From contig OENT01000073.1 in NCBI GenBank assembly GCA_900239685.1, positions 3,959 to 67,958 of the forward strand: a stretch of 64,000 nt of DNA, given 5' to 3'. A program made the position numbers and the translations under genes. Of the stretch, positions 1 to 13,800 are shown in pieces (positions within the stretch are counted from its first letter, which is position 1; each line of letters begins with the position of its first letter). The notes under the pieces were generated by a model. That model saw only the letters and a list, made by a program, of their open reading frames with translations, was not told the DNA's origin and did not search any database. This stretch comes from Rotaria macrura. Taxonomy: Eukaryota > Rotifera > Eurotatoria > Philodinida > Philodinidae.

Positions 1-234
1 AATCTATCGAAGTGATCAAGTCTTGAGCATGATTCATGTTTTAACAATTCGACATAGCAATTTTTGAAATGCCTGAAAAAAAACTGAGTTTGTAGAACAA
101 ATAAAAATCTCTGGTTACTCTGTTAAATGTAAGGAATACATAAGTGCTTGTCTGAAATCATAGCTAAAGTAGAAAGTAGTTATTTCTACATTATAACTCA
201 GTATCAATAGTATATATTTTTATTTTAATTGAAG

Positions 235-464
235 CATGCGTCGATACACCTGGTTATGTTGACAAATCTACTGGTAACACATGTCAGACTTTCGTGGATT
301 ACATGTGGTGTGATGGATCTAAGCCTGCATCCAGTTTTGTAGGGAATACAACAGAAGCTCAGCAGAATTGTTGTGCATGCGGTAAATGGCTATAAACAAA
401 TAAAAAATATAATTTTCCTTTGTTGACTTTTGCAGGTAAAGGAACAGTACCAACGACTGGATAA
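235..464 (+). CDS. 3' end of a cysteine-rich, probably secreted protein
   Basis: Two exons are visible, 235-381 and 436-464, joined by a 54-nt GT-AG intron with acceptor TTTTGCAG. The upstream part lies outside the window. The readable 57 or so residues have the spacing C-V-D-T-P-G, then C, W-C-D-G, then a CCACG block and a short VPTTG tail before TAA. This matches a recurrent small Cys-rich module (C-x-D-x-P-G ... WC ... CCxCG) found in extracellular proteins of protists and rotifers, where the cysteines are expected to form disulfides. The number of upstream modules and the presence of a signal peptide cannot be judged. I do not recognise an orthologue. An alternative reading through the donor would add only two residues before a stop, so the spliced form is preferred. 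Confidence 0.5.
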
Positions 465-896
465 TAAATATGAACTTACTATAAAACTATAAAACTGATT
501 CCTTTATCATAATTTTATTCAAAGTATTGAGTATCGATTTAATATAATTATTCATGATCGAATTTTATCAAACTAATGACTTGTACGTTTTCTTTTATGA
601 ACAGTATTTTGCCGTTCAACTTTATTGCAAATATATCGATCAGAGAAAATTTATACGATTTCGTTGTGTTTTGTGAATAGCTTATCGAATTCACATGCAA
701 GTGTCAACATAAGATTGCATATCAAATGTGAATGTTCATGGAAAATATAACACTCGAAAACAAGATGTTCGATAATTGAACCGTTTCATTTTATTGCATG
801 TACAGTGTAGGCAATAGAGAAGTCTAAATATTATTGCCTCTTTTTTGAAGATTTCTTCAAGAAAAGTAGACAACTATTAATATTAGAATCGACTAT
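465..896. other. intergenic, no feature seen
   Basis: AT-rich sequence downstream of the Cys-rich gene and upstream of the hAT element. No open frame with coding character or RNA gene is visible. Confidence 0.5.
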
Positions 897-1363
897 GTGT
901 ATACCAAACCTCGAAATGGGCCGCCCAGCCCAATGGCCCGGCCGGGCTCAAAGAAAATTTTAGATGGGCCGGGCGGGTCTGCGTTTTTGTTGGGCCGCCC
1001 GGCCCGATGTTTGATGAAGATTTTTCTATTGCCTTATATAAATATTGCTAGCAATTGGAAAAATAATTGTTTTATTTCATCGATATACATTAGATTGAAT
1101 TATAATTGGTTTAGCTATCCAACTAAAAGTTTTTTGAAGGGAATTGTACATTAATTTGTATTTGTTTGCATGTTTCAATTCTATTAAATTAAATATTTTT
1201 CTTTGATGAATCTAAAGATTGTTTCTAGTTAACATGGCTCGGGTCGGGCGGGCACGCCAAACAACTTGGGCGGACCGGGCCTGGCGGCCTTTTAATATGT
1301 AAGGCTCACTGTGGGTCGGGTCGGGCCATGAAAAAATGGCACATTTTGAGGCCTGGTGTATAC
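897..1363. mobile_element. non-autonomous hAT-type MITE with 8-bp target duplication
   Basis: The octamer GTGTATAC occurs at 897-904 and again at 1356-1363. It fits the hAT target consensus nTnnnnAn. Between them, element 905-1355 (451 bp) begins CAAACCTCGAAATGGGCC and ends with the complement of CAGGCCTCAAAATGTGCC, so 14 of 18 terminal positions are inverted-repeat matches. The ends are packed with GGGCCGGGC/GGCCCG-like subterminal motifs and are strikingly GC-rich, while the middle is AT-rich like the host. No transposase is encoded; the open frame starting at 897 is non-coding. The intact target duplication suggests fairly recent insertion. Confidence 0.85.
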
Positions 1364-2022
1364 TGTATTTTAACTTAGATATATATTAAGTATTAAGAAT
1401 ATCTTAGTTGAAATTACAATTGCATACTGAACGTCGGTGAAAAGCTTTTCACTGAAATATAAGTATGAGATGTGTGTCTTCTGAAAAATAGTCGATATGG
1501 ATCTCATACTATTGAGTCTTTTCTTTGATTCATGCGAGCAGAAACGTTACTATAATTGTTTTGACCGCACGGTACTTGTAATAAAGGTATGTTAGCTTGT
1601 TTCTTATGTAGTCGATGAATTCCATACTATCATGAGGAACCAAAGCCGTTTGTATAGCGACAAAAAAGAAACAAACAAGATCTCTTCTGTTGTTGAACAC
1701 GTGCACACAATGTTTTATAGAATGTACAAGATCAAGTGAACGAAGGACAAAACGAATATGTTGCTGGCTTTTCTTGTCTAGTATTCATATCCATTGATCG
1801 TCACACAGACAAATACACATAAATTTATTTTTTGGTTCTTTTTTTGTAAGACGACAAACAAAGATAGATTGACATAAGAGACATAGAGAAACAAAAATAG
1901 ATCGACATTGAAACAAAAAGGACGAGAAAATTTTTCACTTGGTTTCTTTGCTCGTATGACTACAAAATGAAAACAAACATTAAAAAGTTCCTAGAATAAC
2001 ATAAATCAAAGAAAATGATTTA
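1364..2022. other. 3' flank of THOC2
   Basis: No further gene is seen. It probably holds the THOC2 3' UTR; a minus-strand AATAAA lies at 1824-1829, about 195 nt past the stop. Confidence 0.45.
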
Positions 2023-4796
2023 CTATTTATCGCGCCGATCACTTCGAGATGATGACGATGGTCTATGTGACGATGATGAACTCGAATGTCGATCCTCACG
2101 TGCCTCCTATAGAAATGAAAAGATTGATAACGCATGGCACATCTCATATTTTCTAGACTCACTTTTCTGGCTGATCGTCCATTTGAAAGTGTATCAGTCG
2201 TTTTTATTCGTTTTGTTGATGAGAGACTCGACGGAGATACGTCTATGATACCTGACCCACTACTATGTTCAATATCTTGATGTACAGGTGTTGTTGATAG
2301 GTTGGATTCAGCTGTTTGATTCAATCGTCGTGATGAACTACTATTGCTACCATTAGCTGATCGTTTTTCAGGTGTTGTTGAACGTGCACGTTTACTTGAC
2401 TCCTAAAGATGAATTCATAATTAATCAAAATCAAAAAGAAATAAGACAAATTGATCAATGTAATTTATACGTGTTTATGTTCACGATGTACAGATCGTGA
2501 ACTGCCATTGCGTGATTCTTCGACATGCGATGCAGTACCACGATCACCCTAGAATAGAAAAAAATGATTTAAGTTTCATTTCAAAAACTGTTCAGTATGG
2601 CACGAATCTATCAATCTTGTATACTTTCAGCCAACAATTTTGAATGTTTTATTCAAAATGATGATCAAGCATATTTGAATGGGATAGTCATTAAGCCTAT
2701 GAAAGTCATATCACTATCGATACGATGAACTCGGACTGTGACACGAAAAACATCTCTTATTAAAATTGTATTATGATTTAGGTGAACAAATTTTGTCATC
2801 AACTTTCCATACGAGACATGCAAATTTCACTATATGACAGAATATCTTGAAAATTCTATGACTGAAATTCGAATATGTTGAATAGTTATTTACTCAGGTG
2901 AGATCATTGAGAATATAGATTTCAGATGAATCACTTCATTCTAAAATTGTCTGATAATGTGATAGAAAAATCAGTTTCGTTTTGTAACGCATGAAGTTGA
3001 TGCTCTTTAGAAATTTTATTATGAATTTCTTGGGTACATCTGATAAGTTTTCAACATATGAAAAACTCATCAAACTGATTGCCTTTGATGATATTATTGA
3101 CTTTTATTATTAAAATAACTATCTGAAATGATCATACGAACATTATCAACGATTCAGAATGGATTGTGCTCCATACTTGACTAAGTTTACCAACTAATTT
3201 AATATTGTTTTGTTTCATCTGCAACTTATATTGAAATCATCGAAACAATGAACTTCGACTTCCTGATAATTGTCATCATTGTGGAGAATAAGTTTTATGC
3301 TAGTTCGCGCAATTCAATTCATGTGAATGAAAGATGAGAAAATTGGCTTTCTCTATCGAAGAAGTCACTTTTTGTCAATCGAAAATTTCAGGTTAACTTT
3401 TCTAGAAAAATACTTTCGAATTGTCTTTCAATGAAAAACTAAATTTTCAGCTAACTCAATATGACCTGAAATTATTTGGAAAAAAGACAAATTTTATCAG
3501 ATATTTTCAAGGAGGAAATGTTTTTTTGTTAAAGAAACCTTCTGTTTCTATTTTATGATTATTTTACCTTCGAGGAACTCCCACGTGGTCGTTTTTCTGC
3601 TGGTGCTAAAAAAGACGATGAAAATAAAAATAAAAATATTTAATTAAAACTAAGACAAGACCATGTTCATGAGGGGATCCAGATCGTATAGGTTTTGATG
3701 TTGTAGACGGTGATGAAATTATCATTCCGTTCGTTCCCGATAGATCCGATCTGAAACGAAGACAAAAGATTAAATGAATGCAATGAATAGAATATGCAAA
3801 AAAAATACACGGTTTGATTTACCTTCGGGCCGAATCATCAGTATTGATGGCGAGAGTGGAAGAATTACTACGTAATGACGGTGCAACAGTACGCGAAGAA
3901 ACGGTACGTGTCACAGGCGATGCAGACGCTTTAATTGACGATAATTGTAGTTCTGGCAACGATGATGCTGGCCGCCTTGAAGAAAAAAAGAACGCTAGAT
4001 TAATGTTTTTGATTCTTCTAATTGAATAACTAGGTACCTATCGATTGATGTCGATGTATCTTTTCTTGTTGTTGGCGGACTTTCACGTGCTGTTGACGCA
4101 CTCAATATTTGTGATGATTCATGACGATCATTTCCATTATTTGACGGTTTCGCTGATCGTGTACTCGTCGATTCGTTCGATTCATTTTTATTCTGTGCTG
4201 TTGATGATGCTACTACCGGAGTTTTAGATGAAGGCGTCGGTGTAGACAACGATGCACCATGTGATGTTGCTGTTCGATTCGGCTTTGTCGCCGACGGCAC
4301 TGGATTCGTGCTATTAGGTTTGCTGCTAATAGTCACAGGTTCTGTCTTGACAGTGTTTGTTGATCGTTCTACACGTATATATATAGAGAATGAGAGCCGA
4401 CTTGGATGCACACCGATGGCTATATTGCATCATACCAGTATTAGTTGTTACTGCTGATCGAGATGTTGTTAGAGGTGCCGATGCTACTACAGCCGCTTGT
4501 GCTGATGGTGCCGGTGAAGCTGATTTTTGTGTTGTTACTGCTGATCCATTGTTGGCAGTCGATGCGTTCACGGATTTATCAGTCACTGTTCGTGCTTGAA
4601 TAACGAAATTGAATAGTGTTCTTGAAAGATATGACTAATATTATGTTACCTATTGCAGTTGCATTCGGTGAATCCTTTTGTATTGAACGATTGCTTGACG
4701 ATTGTGTGGCTTGTATATCTGACAAAATAGGATGATCTTTAACATTATTTGTATCACCGATTGTCGGTGTAACAAGAGGATTCATATTCGTACCAG

Positions 4797-4850
<54 letters not shown>

Positions 4851-7800
4851 TCGTTGATGATGATGATGATGGTGGCCGTTCTGGAACAGAATGAAATTGA
4901 CCTTCTTCAATCATATCACGATGTTTTTGAGCTAAACGACCGCTATAACACTTCGCTAATGCAAACAAATCATGGCGACGATCCTTTTCAGCTACACATA
5001 TAGCTTTAATTCGTCGTTCAAGTGCAGCATAAAACGTTGTCATTTTTGGATAGATAGGCAAAAGAACAGTCAAGACTTGTAATACATTACGTATTTGTAT
5101 ATAATCATTTGAATCAAGACAAACAATAAAGCTTTTTGCTAATTTGTAATGCCATTTATGACACACATGACGAAAATTATCATAATCAAGTTGTTCAGGT
5201 GTTTGCGTTGTACCTGTTGTTTTCGATGCTGCATTACCGGCATTACGGAAAACAGTAAGAAAACCTGGATGTGTTGCACATTCCTAGAATTTATTTCATC
5301 AAAATAATTTTTATAAATAAACATTACAATCAAAATATTGGAAGAAAAACCATTTCATATATATGTCGAATAGAAAGTGTCAAATTCTTCTTATGATGAA
5401 TCATCATTGATCTAAGATCACATGGGTTTCTTACTACCGTACGAAAAACACATAGAACTTAGAACAGTTTTTTACAAAAAAAAATAAGTTACTTTGTTCG
5501 TACGATATGCCTCAATATCAATGTTGTATCATCGATTACAAGAGTTAGAAAATCTATTTTCGAGTTGAAATTTTCAATTCTACTTTGATTCTTTACTAGA
5601 ACAAAAATGATTCAACTTTTCGGTTGCTCATAGCAATGGGAAAATATTCATGGAATTAGAATAGTTACAACTGACGATAGAAATATCAACCGAACAAGTA
5701 TTCATATTTTGTTCAATCTACTGGCATTTTTAATAAAGATAAATAATGATTATCTTATGTTCTTGCATACTGGAGAAAATTGTAATAGTGACTTATTATC
5801 TAAGAACATAACTGAAAGTTCATTCTTTTATAGACAGAATAGAATATTTTTGATTTCGTTATCTTGCTTTTAGTAGTTCAATTCATTATCATCCTCTATT
5901 TGAAACATAGACTATACAGTATGTCTCAATTTATGTTTTCATAATCATTCATTCTAAACGTGTTGAAGCCATAGGATCGTTTAGTCTACACGAGTATTGG
6001 AAATCATAGTATTCATTTTTTCGATTATGACTTTTCTCATTCTGTCAAAAGCAATGATGTTGTATAGATGTTGATTTTACTGTGCTAACCAAGACTTTTA
6101 ATATCGATTTGAGTGTAATCCAACCACATATATGACTATTAACAGAACAAGCCTGTGACATATATTCTCATTACACTCGTTTTCTTCTTGGTTTTCGAAA
6201 TTGATTAAGCACAACTGCTTGACATTAAATCTTTTGTTCACGTAATGGATTACAAAGCTGCTTACAACTAGATCAATTTTTCATTCTACACGTTTCAATT
6301 TGTTTCATTCAACTGGAATTTTTTCTCTCACGTCAGATATTTGAAAGCGACACTTGAGAGTGTGTTTATTATTGACTATAATTATTCTATCAATCGTTAA
6401 AATCTCAATGGAATAGAATTTTGTGGTGTTTCTTTTTTTCTTTGAAATAATTTTGAAAATTACCTTGTCGAATTTGTTCTTATCTCCATGCCAACTCATC
6501 ACAGTTTCTAATAATGATTCAAGAAATCGTCCATAACGTCTAGCTTCATTTTCTGAACATGAAGCAAGTGAATATGATATATCAGAAAATAGTCGATCGT
6601 AACAAATAATTGTACTGAAATTGGGTGTTACTAAATCATGTATAACACGTATAAAATGTGCACAATAGAGTGCATCGATTTCACTTAATAGACATCGTGG
6701 AAAAATACATAGTTGAAGAAATTCAGTTATAGTTTCGGCTTTCGTTTTATTTCCTAAAAACAAATAAATCAAAATAGAATTTTGCTTGCTACTAATCAAT
6801 GTAGAATTTAATGATCCAGTAAACAAACGAATTCAAAATTTAACATACGATTTTTAAACCATTGTTCACGTTCTATATCAAGTCGTGCACGTACACGTTC
6901 AACATGTTCCTTTTGTTTGAATAATTCTTCTCGTAGTTTATCTATAATAATATGTATTTTTTCTTTTTCTTTACGTTTCTTTGCTGCTGTCTAAATATAA
7001 AAGAAAAAACAACAACAACAACAACATTTACATATATGTAAATCATCTTTTGTTCTCATTGAAACAAACCAATTCTTTGCGTTCGTCAATTTGTGTCATT
7101 TCCAATTCAAGTTCTTCAACACGTCGTTTATAGGCTATTTCAGGTACTTGTAAATCCGACATTGATAAAGACCAGAATGTTAAATAAAATTGAGGTCTAA
7201 AGAAATCATATGTAATATAATGATAATAGTACAAACAAATTCACATACGTCATTTCTTCCCATGTTCGTTGTGGATGAAGTGTTTTAACAAAATCAAGTA
7301 CCGGTGACATAACAACTGTTACTGCATCGATGTAATTTTGTATCTAAGAAATAGAGAGATTTTGTGTCTTTCGTCTCGTTTGCTTCTATCAGATTTTTTT
7401 ACTAGGTAATGGAAAATTTGAAAAAAAAAACTACTTATACTACATTTTAATATCGATCTAAAAATATTATGTCGATGCTATATAAGTTTATCATGTATTG
7501 AATAGTCTGATTTTATCGAATGTTATTTGTCAGACATACTCCTTAATGTATTTTTGTGTGATATCTCGGAAAGCAGAATAGTTTAAAGTTTTGAGTTATT
7601 GTATAGAAGAATTCACTGTTACTTGTCAATGCATAAATCAAATGACATAGTTGAAGTTTTCTCATAGGAACAAGACTAGAATATCTTCTTATACTGATTC
7701 AATCCATAGACAATTAGAAGCAAATTAATATGTACACTTGACTATATCTTGAAAATTTTACAGAATAGTAATAGTGCAAAAAAGTTCAATTGATTCATTT

Positions 7801-10800
7801 AAAAATAAATTGTCGAAGTATACGTATCACATGTAACATCAAATAATGTCAATGTTAATAGTCATTCGAGGTACACACGATCTTCGATCGTTTTATCAAG
7901 GATATAGCACAGCTACTAGTAATTTGTAAGAAATTTAAAAAATTGAAATGAAGCTTCATACGTTGTTCTATTGGTGAAATCCTTTTTGTCATGAATAAAA
8001 TTACCATGTGAACAGAGCCAACATAATTCCGGTTAAATCTCGAAAGTTGAACATCCTATGTCATGTCAATTGTTATGCATTCGTGTCATAGTGACTAAAT
8101 TTTGAATAAAACGTAACTCTAAGCATTTTTATAATCTTTCATCAGCTTGTTAGAAGATTCTTCGATTTTTATATATCCTGATATCTTCATGAGAAGTTTT
8201 AGATTCTTGCTGTTATCTCGTATCATAGTTGTATATTGCTACTTCTTCTTTTTTTCCTATTAGAAAAGCATTAGTAAACAAACGTCAAGTATACACTGCA
8301 ATGTTTTTGTACATAGATATGTGATATAGTAGAACTTATTGTCCTAAAAATATAAATGCTATTACAATGAAAATGTTTCTATCTATTCAAATCTTATATA
8401 GATTAATTGTTTATACGAATGATATCATTTTATAGTGTTAAATCTATTATTTACCAATACAGTTTTATTCGTTGTTTTTGGTAATGTTGATTTCAATTCG
8501 TCGAATTTAGCCTAGACAAAATACATTGTTACTTATTGAAATTTTTATCAAGATAATTTACTTGAATATTAAGATTAAATAAAGGTCTTGATATTTGAAA
8601 AGCAGCATCAACTTGTAAATGAAAACCAAGAACAAGATCATCAATCGATGGAAATTTATGATGAAAATTTTCTGTTGTTAATACATTTGATAGAAATGTA
8701 AAAAATTGTACCATCGTATCCTGACACTTAAAAAGCAGACACACAACAGTTTTGTTCATCATTTTTCGACTTTATTTTCAACTCACTTGATCATAAAGGC
8801 TGCCGATTAATTTTAAATGTTCGATTCTTTGTGCACCAAATTTGAAAACAATACAACTTCGTTGTTGTGCTATAATAATTGATAATGGTAAATATAAATG
8901 ATTATCTAGTAGCGCTTCTTTTAAACGTATCGAAGGCTTTTTAACATTTCTTGCTGCTGTAAATTGTCCTGCTTCACTACGTAATAGTTCACCACCAGAT
9001 GCAGCTTCTAATTGTTCACGTGTAACTGTCGATGATACTTCGACACCACTCATTTTAGTTATTATTTCACGTAATAAAAATAGATCACATGTTTTTTCAA
9101 CACGTAATTGATCATAGACATAATACAAAACCGATGTAAAATCGATGGGATATTTTTTAAATACATTCGCCGATAACACACATAAATTTTGAAACCATTG
9201 AGCTGGTGTCGCATTTTCACGGCTCATTTTTCCATCGATAAATGATGGTGATACTGTTGAAGATACGGGTGTTGTTAATGCATGTAAGATTGTATAACAA
9301 ACAATATCATATGCAAGTGGTGATAGATATTTTAATGCATCATTAATAACAGATATAAAATTATCGAATCGTTGAATTTGATCGATAATCTTAATTTATG
9401 ATAATGCATAAGAAAAGAAGAAAAATTATTGTTGAAATTTTATTCATAGATAATATCTAAGATTACTTACAACTGTAAGAATGATTATAGGATTGTTGTG
9501 CGTCATCTTGGCTATTTGTCGGCTATAAGTTTTCACATTATCTTTCGTAATACGTCTAGAAGAATAAATATGTAATCATTTTAATAGATTGAAATGAAAA
9601 AGAATTGTACTACATAATTCACTGGCATGTTAATAGGTTCAAATCTCTGCTTCTGTTATAAACGAGCCTATAGACATTTTCTGAAGCTCAATGATGACCA
9701 TACATTTAATTAGTCGCTCCCCCCCCCCTCTAAAAACATTCGATTTTTCTAAAAAAAATGGAAATCGAGCTTTTTAGTATAGAAAGATGTCCCATCATCT
9801 CCTCTTTCAGAATATATATGGGTTTTTGAAAAAGGGTTAAGCGTTGACAGACTTTTGGAAGAAATACTCTAGCCCCTAGTATCATATTTTTCGATATTTT
9901 CGCATTTTCGACGAAATTTTTCGTGGTTGATATGGGGTTGTTCTGTTCAAATCTACAATATATGAATTGCTAGACACCGTAAAAAACGAATTCTAATGCA
10001 ATATGTTGGAAATATTCCATTTTAAAAGAAGTTTTTTAACGTTTGGATGAAAAATTCGCTTCTAAAGTTTCTTTAGCGTTTTCCTCAAGACATGATTTTG
10101 AAGCAGGAATATTCCTATTAGCTTTCCCCGATGTTCTTTTTTATTCTTAAGTTCTCAATTAGAGCTAACTTTTTATCGACCGGATTTTCGATATTTACTT
10201 CCTGGACTGAGAAAAGTCCGATTCAGTATGTTTTTTTATACCTAATTTGCCAGTCATACCGAATAAAATGGTTATAAAAAATGAACAGAACAGAATTTCA
10301 AAATTCTGTCCGATGAAAAGTGGCGTTTGGACGCCAGCTTTAATCTAAAACAGACTCGACGTCGATAGCTCTCATAGTCAGGAAGTTATTATTTCTCACT
10401 AAGCCCACCCATCCCTGAAAGTTTGAGCCCAAACTTATGCTCCAAAGTGGCAAGTCGGTGGTGACGAGGGGTTTAAATGATCTTATTCAAACGTCACTCA
10501 TATGAATTGAATTGCCTTTTTTTTAATGTTTAGGTTATTACTTAAGACCAAGAAAATGCCATGAAGATATATATTTTTGTTAGGAAAGTACAATCTATGT
10601 CAATATTGATTCTGTCTGTCTTCTATTCAATCACTATATGTAAATCGTGTCTTCTTCTTTGCGGTGATTTTCCTTCATGGAAGAAAAAAATGATAGCAAT
10701 GCGGAACCGAAGACAGAAGATCAGAACGTCAATCTTACGGGCCGTTTAGGCCAGTTTTTTGGACTAATATATTAAAATTAATCGAAATCAAATCAAAATG

Positions 10801-13800
10801 TTCATCGTAAATAATGATAGGTTTTCTACTATTAACACGTGTAATCTTGTAATAATCGAGTACTGTTCAAAATTTATCATTTTGATTAAAGTAAAAAAAA
10901 GAATATTTTGATGGCGTCTTTTATAAGAAGAGACTTCGCTCTTTTTCTCATCAATAAACCAATCTATTCGATACAATTCTGACAAGGATGATCTTGATTG
11001 TGAGTAGAATTAAATATTTTATTGTCTATCATCAACCTCTACTTTGCGGACATTTTCTCTTAATTGGCTGAAAAAAAAATGTTCGCAATCTGGCTGTACC
11101 CATAAAAAAATGTCTCTCAATAGAATACTCTGATAGTTCGATCTTTCTAATTGTACTGATGCTATTTGCCAGCTAATTAGCATCATCCCTAAAGAGAAAT
11201 TCATTTTTTAACTACTGGGGAAACTTCAGTATGACTTGTCAATGTTAAATTTTTCTATTAGCTTACCTAAGTATGGCTCGACTTTTGTCTGCAACATCTT
11301 GTTTAATAAAAATGAGTTGTGGCGTTTTTCGATATGTTTCTTCATGCCATCGTCCATAAAGACCATAGCGTATATCAAATGGAAATAATTTCAATAATGA
11401 CCATAATTCAATAGCTAAACAACTATTAACATCAAGTAATGAAAGACTTGGTAAAAGAACTTCATCAATCAATAAAAGTATATCTTCTTGTTGTTCATCT
11501 GTAATAATAGAATTTTTCGTTAAATTTGTGCATAAACGTGTTAGTTGCATAAGTAAAAGACGATCTTGACAATATGCACCCAGATGCAATAATAATGGAC
11601 ATATGTATTCTCGAAATTCATTCCATGTGTTTATTAATTTTAAATTATGTGGACAAATATTTAATTTTAATGGATTAGTTAATTCATATTGAAGAAAATA
11701 AACATGTAGATCCGAATTACTTCAATAGAAACAAAATTACAATATTCAATGATATTCTCTTTCGAATTTTTACCTTTTATAAAGTGGATCAATCATATAA
11801 GCAATGATTTTTGTCAAAAGAGTATTTATTTCTCGATATGATGTACATGACCATCGAGGAAGATTATTAAATAAAACTAATGTATGTTCTAAATCACCGA
11901 CATTTAATAATGCTTGAATGAAATGTAATAATTGATTATTTGTTTTCTAGAATAAGCAATGTATATATATGTTCGTAATAAATTATGCTCATTGAACAAT
12001 ATTCTATATATTATCAATTGACTATGTTATCAGACTGTACATATTATTACGGGATAATTGCCAACTCTTTCTAAACTATTATTCTACAATGAATGTTATA
12101 TGTAAATGTAGAAAGCAAGATTAGATCGATCTTGCAACAATTAACAAACTGAATTTACTAATGTGTTCCTGTTTTGAATTCTCTTCAGATGTTCATTTCT
12201 ATGATCAATGTTTTGTTTGTTAACAAATTATACATAGTTTCGATTTTCAGTTCGAATGTGTCGAAGTTATGTGTAATGTTTTACATGACAATATGAAACA
12301 AAAGTCAATATTTGAAGAAATAAATTAGAGAGAGTTACAACAGCCTATGTCTGAAAATCAGGAAAATAAGCAGGAAGCATTTTGAAAGAATGTTAGTGTA
12401 TTTCAAGGCGTCTCATAGTAGTTTTTACGGATGAAAATTACACAAAACTATGTAAATCAATGATAGTTCATTGAAATGACGAAATTATCTTATATCGTGT
12501 TCTACTTTTTCCTAGTTGTTCACCATTTCTAATTCTAAATTGTGTATAGATTATCTATTCTTTGGGCGTGCGGAGTTGGGTTAGGGGCACCATTTCCTAC
12601 TGGATTGTCATTTATTTCTAGTCGAAATCGCACTTTTCTCAAAAAAACAGTTGTAAAATGAAAACTCTGTACTCTAGCACTCTAAAAAATTCTATATCCA
12701 CACTTCAACAACTTCTCTTCTTCATATCCCTGTTCTTCGCACATATAAAACAGTTATTTTATAAATTACCTCAATGAATAAAATCGTTTACAAAAAAACT
12801 TTAGTTAATCGACTAAAATATTAAAATAAGGAAATGCAATATTTAATGCAGCTACTCACGAACGGAGACCGTATGATACAATAATAAACATTCATGATAA
12901 AATAGTCACTTTCAAATATTAATTAATTAGAAATAATCAAAACCTAAACTACATACAAGAAAAAAAAATGGACGAAGTAAATCAAAGTTTGCGTATCATC
13001 TTTCTTGTTATAGAAAATTTGCAATAAATTTTTCAATTAACAAATTTAAAGAAACATTCAGTATAGCAATATGGCGTGTATGTGATCCTGCAGAGATAAA
13101 TCAGGAAATAAGTATTGCTGTAAAGTCTGCATAAATTCTTGGAGGCATTAAAATCTACTATTATTCGTTCCAGAACTCAAGGCATTCGGTTAGTTTTTTG
13201 AATAACTTTTGATAGGAACAAGATAGAGACCTGCGGTTTTGTTGCCGTTTGATAGTCAAGACCCGAAGATCGGTTTTCCAGAAAATCTTTGGAAAATTAC
13301 ATTGGATTTCTAAAAACATCCCATAGGATTATATTGATTTTTCTTCGAAAACTTCACCTCTCGTCCATCATTGACGGTGAGCTGAAAATATCAACTCAGT
13401 TAAAAGGTCACATGGACAGCGGAAAGCAAGTTCGAAGCTTGTAAAATCCTATTAGAACATACAATGGCAAATGAATAACTAATACAAACGGCTTTTTTGA
13501 GTGAGTTGATGTTTTCAGTTCACTATTCAGTGAATATGAAGTGAATGTTTTGACGACAAAAACAAAACGTTCGTGAATACATTCGAGTAATACACGAGTC
13601 GACCTAGGTTTTTATGCTAATTGCGAAAATGTAAAAATATCAATAAACTCCTATGAAAGTTTTCAGACATACAGTCTGCTTTTCCAAAGATCCTCTAAAA
13701 TAATGGTCTTCGGCATTTTTCTTAGAAATGATTTAGCTAATGAAAATATGTGTCCAAGCCTTGGATATCAAACCGTGAAACCCGTATGTCTCTATTGTGT

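Noticed and set aside
897..1154. Open frame of 85 codons at the left of the hAT MITE
   Set aside because: It starts on GTG inside the target duplication and reads through inverted-repeat DNA; no protein similarity.
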